From Psychrobacter sp. M13 (GTDB lineage Bacteria > Pseudomonadota > Gammaproteobacteria > Pseudomonadales > Moraxellaceae), in the NCBI RefSeq assembly GCF_030718935.1, contig NZ_CP132194.1, forward strand, positions 310,001-374,000: a stretch of 64,000 nt of DNA, read 5' to 3'. Shown piece after piece: positions 58,964 to 64,000 of this stretch. The notes beneath the pieces are model-generated. The model searched no databases. It saw only the letters and a list, made by a program, of their open reading frames with translations, and had not been told where the DNA came from. Every line of letters begins with the position of its first letter. The first letter of the stretch is position 1. Both the position numbers and the translations under genes were made by a program.

Positions 58964-61900
58964 TTATGAGCTAATCAGTTGTTTTAGCATATAAAGCATA
59001 TCATGGGCCTGTTTGGGCGTTAAACTATCAGGATGGATGTCATCAAGAGCCTGCTGTAGATCAAGTAATTGATTCTGTTTAGTTTTTTCAGCTGTGCTCG
59101 TTGCTTGCTCAGCAATAGTATCCGCATGACTTTGATTGCTATTAGGATAGTTGAGCTGGCGTTCGTCATTTACTGAATTAGCTAAGTCGCTTTTACGATT
59201 AATAGTGTCATCTAGCGCCTGAGTTGCAGTAGCATTGTTAGCCGCAACATTGGTAATCGCTACGTTATCGATGTTTAGATTATCCACCAGATAGCGTTTA
59301 GCATCTTCTAATACTTCATGCGGGATGCCTGCCATCTTAGCGACATGCAGCCCAAAGCTAGAGCTGGCAGCACCTTCACGAATTTGATGTAGCAGCAATA
59401 ACTGTCCGTCGACGTCGCTTGCTGCTACATGGACGTTGCGTATGCCTGTAGGCTTATTACTGTTTTTATAAGGGCTGATATTGTTATTGCCATCAGTATT
59501 GTCACAACTATAAAAGCCCCTATCAGCCAATTGGGTCAGCTCAAAATAATGGGTAGCAAACAACGTTAGGCAGCCAATCTCTAATAGCTTATTGACACAA
59601 GCATGAGCAATGGCTAGCCCGTCGGTCGTTGCCGTACCGCGTCCGACTTCATCCATCAGCACTAATGATTTATTGGTCGCCTGATTGAGAATATTAGCGG
59701 TCTCTATCATCTCCACCATAAAGGTCGATTTGCCACCTGCTAAATCATCAGCTGAGCCAATACGAGTAAAGATACGGTCGATATCACCGATACGGGCACT
59801 CGCCGCTGGCACGTAGCTGCCGCAATGGGCGAGTAGCACTATCAGCGCAGTCTGGCGCATATAAGTCGATTTACCGCCCATATTCGGGCCTGTAATCAGC
59901 AGCAGCCGCTCAGGATGTCTGTTTTTATCAAGACTGTTGTTATTAAGGCTGTTGTTATCAAAACTATGATTATCAAGGTTACTTGCACCAGTGCCAAGCT
60001 GGCAATCATTAGCGACAAAGGTGCGAATTTGCTTAGCGGTACTGTTTTTATTGGCTTTGCTAGTAACGAAGCTAGGGTTCAGTGCGGCTTCTACGACTAG
60101 ATGGCGACCCGCTTTGATATCGATACTGGTTGGGCTATTTTGACTGCTTCTACTAATGCTATTAGGAGCTTGGTTATTTGCTAATGACGGCTCATCAAAG
60201 TTAAGCTGAGTTTGCTGACGCTCGTTATTTGAGTTTAAGTTATCTGAGCCTGCGTTGTTTAAGTTTGGTCTATCTGCGTTTTTGCTATTTACTAAGTCGT
60301 CACTCGCTATCTCATTGCCCATTATAGGTCGCTGCCAGTTATAAGTGATAGCCAATTGTGCCCAGTTGCTGAGCACATCGATTTGGGCGATGGCAGCGCT
60401 TAGCTGTTGCAGCTGACCTAACTGGCCGCTTAAAGTAATCAATAGCTGCTGATAAAGCTGTTTTTCGCGAGCTAGCGCTAGGGTTTGCGCACTGAGATAT
60501 TCGGTCTCGACTGTCTTTAATTCATCAGTAATAAAGCGCTCGCTACTCTTAAGAGTTTGCCGACGAATAAAGTGCTCAGGGGCGTTTTGTGCCTGCATCT
60601 TTGGCAGCTCAAAATAAAAGCCGCTAACTTTATTAAAGCCAACTTTTAGACTGGACAGTTGATGCGCTTGCCGTTCGCGCTCTAACATCTCATCAAGAGT
60701 CGCTTGGATATTATCATGCAAGTGGCTGAGGCGATCAAACTCTGCATCAAATCCTGAGGCTATCATGCCGCCATCACGGATATGCGCAGGCGGCTCGATG
60801 ACGATAGAGCGCCCAATCAGCTCGGCTATTTCCTTAATAGCAGGCATTTGGGCCGGTAAATACTGCATCAACAATGGCAATAAGCCTTTTTGCTCAGAGC
60901 TTTTCTGCTCAGAGCCTTTGCTAGTACCCATAAATAGCGTATTCAGCTGCTCACCCAATTGTGCACTGCTGGCAATGCTATCGCAAAGCTTACGTAAGTC
61001 GCGCGGACGAGCACTCATCAGCCCAATACGGCTACTGATACGCTCGACATCGCTAATAGCATTTAGGGTTTGACGTAGTTCAGTGACCGAGGTGTTCGGT
61101 TGATGATCGTTTGATTGACGCTCATTATTTAGTAGAATACCGATAGCATCTAAGCGCTGATCAATAAGACTGTGTTGGCGCAAAGGTCGCTTCATCTGTT
61201 GTACTAGTAAGCGTCTGCCCATCGGGGTCTTGCAATGATTGACGACTGAGATTAGCGAAGTGCCATTGCTACTGACAGGCGCGAACAGTTCAAGGTTTTG
61301 TTGGCTATTGGCATCGATGATCAAATAGTCATCATCGTGCTCAACGATCAACTGATTCACTTGAGGCACATGGCGCTGCTGGGTTTGACGCGCATAATGA
61401 ATGAGCGCCGCGCAGCTGGTCTGCGATAAAGGCATATCCAATATACCTAAGCCATCGAGGCGCTGGACATCGAACTGCTGGCACAAGGTATTGGGTGCGT
61501 GATCTTTATGGAAGTCATTGGCGGCTACTTCGATTATCGGACAATCAAGCGTGCTACGTAACCATAGCAGCCAGTCCTCACCAATAGTATCATTGAGTGC
61601 TTCGCTTACGATGCACTCACTAGGGGCAAAGCGCGCCAATACCGTCAGCATTTGTATTTGCAACTCATCACTACTAGTAGCGCTTAACTCCTGAGTGGTC
61701 AGCGTACCAGCTGCCAAATCGAGCTGACTGATAGCCGCTTGTAACGGTTGTTCTTTACTAGCATTTTTATTAGCATCTTTGCTGACACCTTTTGTCATAG
61801 CTGCTATGTCGATAGCGACGACTGTCGGGGTGGATCCTTCGCTAATAAGGGCATCATCAGTGATAGTCCCTGCGGTCAGGGTTTTGACCACTTCGCGGCG

Positions 61901-62374
61901 CATAATCGTAGCCGCTTTGGCCTTGCCGCCTTTGGATGAGGTGTTAATATTATCGGCAGTATCTTTTTTACTTTTTGCGCCCATAGTAGGGAGTTGACTA
62001 GTGGTGGACTCATCGATTTGCTCGCAGACGACTACGGTCTGCCCAGCAGCAATAAGTCTTGCCATATAGCTGTCGGCGGCATGAAACGGCACACCTGCCA
62101 TCGCGATAGTATTGCCTGCTTTATCGGTACCACGACGGGTCAAAGTGATATCTAATATCTGCGCGGCGCGTTTGGCATCGTCAAAAAACAGCTCATAAAA
62201 ATCGCCCATCCGATACAGCAGCAGTGCCTGTGGATAGTTCACTTTCATCGTCAAATACTGCACCATCATTGGCGTATGATCGTCCAAATCGTAGACTGCA
62301 TCACCGATTGTGAGTACTTTAGAGGTGGGGCTATTGGATGAGTGCTGATTTTGGGTGGCTGGTTTTACGGGCAT
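58964..62374 (-). CDS. mutS: DNA mismatch repair protein MutS, oversized
   Basis: Recognises mismatches and starts repair. The N-terminal mismatch-binding motif ([12 protein letters not shown]) is near residue 57, domains II-IV follow, and the ATPase Walker A (GPNMGGKST) is near residue 828, with the Walker B-type [10 protein letters not shown] later. The protein is 1136 aa; E. coli MutS is 853 and its Walker A is at 614. The excess is in low-complexity linkers: Lys/Ala/Ser-rich near 130-170, Asn/Ser-rich near 690-760 and 800-820, and Asn/Asp-rich near 1055-1105. The conserved motifs are intact, so it is probably functional. Confidence 0.95.
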   Translation of the reverse strand: MPVKPATQNQHSSNSPTSKVLTIGDAVYDLDDHTPMMVQYLTMKVNYPQALLLYRMGDFYELFFDDAKRAAQILDITLTRRGTDKAGNTIAMAGVPFHAADSYMARLIAAGQTVVVCEQIDESTTSQLPTMGAKSKKDTADNINTSSKGGKAKAATIMRREVVKTLTAGTITDDALISEGSTPTVVAIDIAAMTKGVSKDANKNASKEQPLQAAISQLDLAAGTLTTQELSATSSDELQIQMLTVLARFAPSECIVSEALNDTIGEDWLLWLRSTLDCPIIEVAANDFHKDHAPNTLCQQFDVQRLDGLGILDMPLSQTSCAALIHYARQTQQRHVPQVNQLIVEHDDDYLIIDANSQQNLELFAPVSSNGTSLISVVNHCKTPMGRRLLVQQMKRPLRQHSLIDQRLDAIGILLNNERQSNDHQPNTSVTELRQTLNAISDVERISSRIGLMSARPRDLRKLCDSIASSAQLGEQLNTLFMGTSKGSEQKSSEQKGLLPLLMQYLPAQMPAIKEIAELIGRSIVIEPPAHIRDGGMIASGFDAEFDRLSHLHDNIQATLDEMLERERQAHQLSSLKVGFNKVSGFYFELPKMQAQNAPEHFIRRQTLKSSERFITDELKTVETEYLSAQTLALAREKQLYQQLLITLSGQLGQLQQLSAAIAQIDVLSNWAQLAITYNWQRPIMGNEIASDDLVNSKNADRPNLNNAGSDNLNSNNERQQTQLNFDEPSLANNQAPNSISRSSQNSPTSIDIKAGRHLVVEAALNPSFVTSKANKNSTAKQIRTFVANDCQLGTGASNLDNHSFDNNSLNNNSLDKNRHPERLLLITGPNMGGKSTYMRQTALIVLLAHCGSYVPAASARIGDIDRIFTRIGSADDLAGGKSTFMVEMIETANILNQATNKSLVLMDEVGRGTATTDGLAIAHACVNKLLEIGCLTLFATHYFELTQLADRGFYSCDNTDGNNNISPYKNSNKPTGIRNVHVAASDVDGQLLLLHQIREGAASSSFGLHVAKMAGIPHEVLEDAKRYLVDNLNIDNVAITNVAANNATATQALDDTINRKSDLANSVNDERQLNYPNSNQSHADTIAEQATSTAEKTKQNQLLDLQQALDDIHPDSLTPKQAHDMLYMLKQLISS

Positions 62375-62640
62375 GCAAGATCTCTTATTTGATATATTGG
62401 TGTTGCTTGATGATTGCTATTTTAACATGCCTTAGGGCATTTATACCGCAGCAAATATCTGTCTACGGCTCTTGTATTCATCGGCATCATAACCATATAT
62501 AATGTCGACATCTTTAAGTTGATACTCAGTTGTTTTTACAACAGCCCCTAATAACAGTCGCATATGACAGATATAAAAAAAGCGGGGCTCTAAAGCACAT
62601 TAATTATTGCAAATTATCAAAAATTTTATAGGTTAAAATT

Positions 62641-64000
62641 ATGTTATCGAAGATTGTAGGCAGTGTGGTAGGTACCAAAAATGATCGTGAACTCAAACGT
62701 ATGCGCCGTGTTGTCACTAAGATCAATGCCCATGAGCCCAGCATTCAAGCCTTGAGTGATGAGCAGCTGCAACAAAAAACTGTAGAGTTCAAAGAGCGCT
62801 TTCAAAAGGGCGAGAGTCTAGATGCGCTATTACCCGAAGCTTTTGCCGTGTGTCGTGAAGCGTCCTTACGCATCACAGGTATGCGTCACTACGACGTGCA
62901 GCTGATCGGTGGTATTACCTTGCACGAAGGCAAAATCGCTGAGATGAAGACGGGTGAGGGTAAAACCTTGATGGCGACCCTAGCCATTTATCTGAATGCT
63001 GTTAGCGCTAAAGGCGTGCATGTGGTCACAGTGAATGACTATCTCGCAGCTCGTGATGCGGATTTGAACCGTCCTTTATTTAACTTCTTGGGATTAAAGG
63101 TGGGCGTTATCTACTCGCAGCAGCCGCCACAAGAGAAGGTTGAAGCTTATCAAGCGGACATCACTTACGGTACTAACAACGAATATGGTTTTGATTATCT
63201 ACGCGATAATATGGTGTTTAGTTTACAAGAGAAAAAGCAACGCCCGCTGAACTTTTGTATTATTGATGAGATTGACTCTATCTTGATCGATGAGGCACGG
63301 ACACCGCTTATCATCTCAGGTCAAGCGGAAGACTCATCTCGGATGTATGCGCTGATTAATACTATTATTCCAGTGCTGATACGTTCAAGAGATGAAGAGG
63401 CTAATAAGAATAACGAAGAAGAAGACTTTTGGATCGATGAGAAAAACCGTCAGATTGAGATCAGTGAAAAGGGCTATGAAAAGATCGAAAGCTTTTTGAT
63501 TGAAGTTGGCGAATTAGGTCCTGAAGAGAGTTTATATAGCCCAAGTCGTCTACCACTATTGGCTCACGTACAAGCCGCTATCCGCGCGCATCATGTCTTT
63601 GTCAAAAACGTTCATTACATTGTTGATGAAGGCGAAGTGGTTATCGTTGATGAAAACACAGGCCGTACGATGCCAGGTCGTCGCTGGTCAGAGGGCTTAC
63701 ACCAAGCGGTCGAAGCCAAAGAAGGTTGTGATATCCAAGCGGAGAACCAAACGCTTGCGACAACGACTTTTCAGAACTTTTTCCGTCTATATGAAAAGCT
63801 ATCAGGGATGACAGGCACAGCTGATACCGAAGCGGCTGAGTTCAAGTCGACTTATGACTTAGATGTTATCGTTATTCCAACGCACAAGCCTATTGCGCGG
63901 GTGGATATGGACGATCAGATCTTTTTAACTAAGCTTGGCAAATACAAGGGCATCATCCGCGAGATCAAAGAGATTCAGGCCAAAGGCGCACCTGTGCTCG
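62641..64000 (+). CDS. secA: Preprotein translocase ATPase SecA (5-prime part)
   Basis: Motor of the Sec pathway. The ORF is open to the window edge, giving the first 453 residues of about 900. It starts [21 protein letters not shown]. Walker A-type [13 protein letters not shown] is near residue 102, the DEAD-like motif [19 protein letters not shown] near 209-227, and the substrate-binding region with TIDENTGR-like [14 protein letters not shown] near 337. AGG lies eight bases before the ATG. The gene is truncated only by the window. Confidence 0.97.
   Translation, partial: MLSKIVGSVVGTKNDRELKRMRRVVTKINAHEPSIQALSDEQLQQKTVEFKERFQKGESLDALLPEAFAVCREASLRITGMRHYDVQLIGGITLHEGKIAEMKTGEGKTLMATLAIYLNAVSAKGVHVVTVNDYLAARDADLNRPLFNFLGLKVGVIYSQQPPQEKVEAYQADITYGTNNEYGFDYLRDNMVFSLQEKKQRPLNFCIIDEIDSILIDEARTPLIISGQAEDSSRMYALINTIIPVLIRSRDEEANKNNEEEDFWIDEKNRQIEISEKGYEKIESFLIEVGELGPEESLYSPSRLPLLAHVQAAIRAHHVFVKNVHYIVDEGEVVIVDENTGRTMPGRRWSEGLHQAVEAKEGCDIQAENQTLATTTFQNFFRLYEKLSGMTGTADTEAAEFKSTYDLDVIVIPTHKPIARVDMDDQIFLTKLGKYKGIIREIKEIQAKGAPVL

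Overview
The window looks like chromosomal DNA of a gammaproteobacterium of the family Moraxellaceae, most likely Psychrobacter. This rests on overall gene content: scattered type II secretion genes, a comC/pilY1-type minor pilin cluster, a WS/DGAT acyltransferase and long Asn/Ser-rich linkers inside housekeeping proteins. The composition is moderately AT-rich. I could not run a search, so the genus is an inference. No rRNA, phage, transposase or CRISPR array is visible.

Layout. 0-8 kb: rpoN and hpf, then a leftward block of thiS, a DUF423 membrane protein, rpoH with a long extra N-terminus and a TusA-like protein, then a BepA-like M48 protease facing yqeY and rpsU. 8-11 kb: two tandem lipoprotein cytochromes sit between rpsU and tsaD, a spot that is usually compact; crcB follows. 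11-13 kb: an AT-rich accessory patch holds an Mrr-like nuclease and a 36-residue membrane ORF. 12.7-16.6 kb: metR and a leftward potABC operon without potD. 17-27 kb: housekeeping and metabolic genes (carbonic anhydrase, glyoxalase I, MscS, cytochrome c', hemF, ribA, dxs, suhB, WS/DGAT). 27-34 kb: thiG, gspE, a DUF4442 protein and an McrBC-type restriction pair split by a REP-like repeat. 34.3-34.8 kb: three tRNA genes (Pro, Arg, His) behind a near-consensus sigma-70 promoter. 35-45 kb: an AraC regulator, an unrecognised 373-aa protein, gspF, gspG, a free-standing nDsbD domain next to full-length dsbD, pldA and comF.

45-56.6 kb is a continuous rightward type IV pilus region: fimT/fimU-like, pilV, pilW, pilX, pilY1 and two pilE-like genes, then a sigma-54 promoter preceded by three GTGACAA repeats, the major pilin pilA, a PglL/TfpO-like glycosyltransferase, a second pilin gene with an unusual leader and hairpin, and a 57-aa two-helix membrane protein. 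RpoN, whose gene opens the window, is the sigma factor expected to drive pilA. 56.7-64 kb: a membrane-fused spermidine-synthase-like protein, a REP-like element, fdxA, an oversized mutS and the start of secA, which runs off the window.

The most notable points are the second pilin with its 14-bp perfect hairpin over an in-frame ATG, the small membrane ORF beside the Mrr nuclease, the McrBC pair with an inserted domain, the free-standing nDsbD copy, and in-frame micro-repeats that lengthen several conserved proteins. None of these is proven to be a new system.
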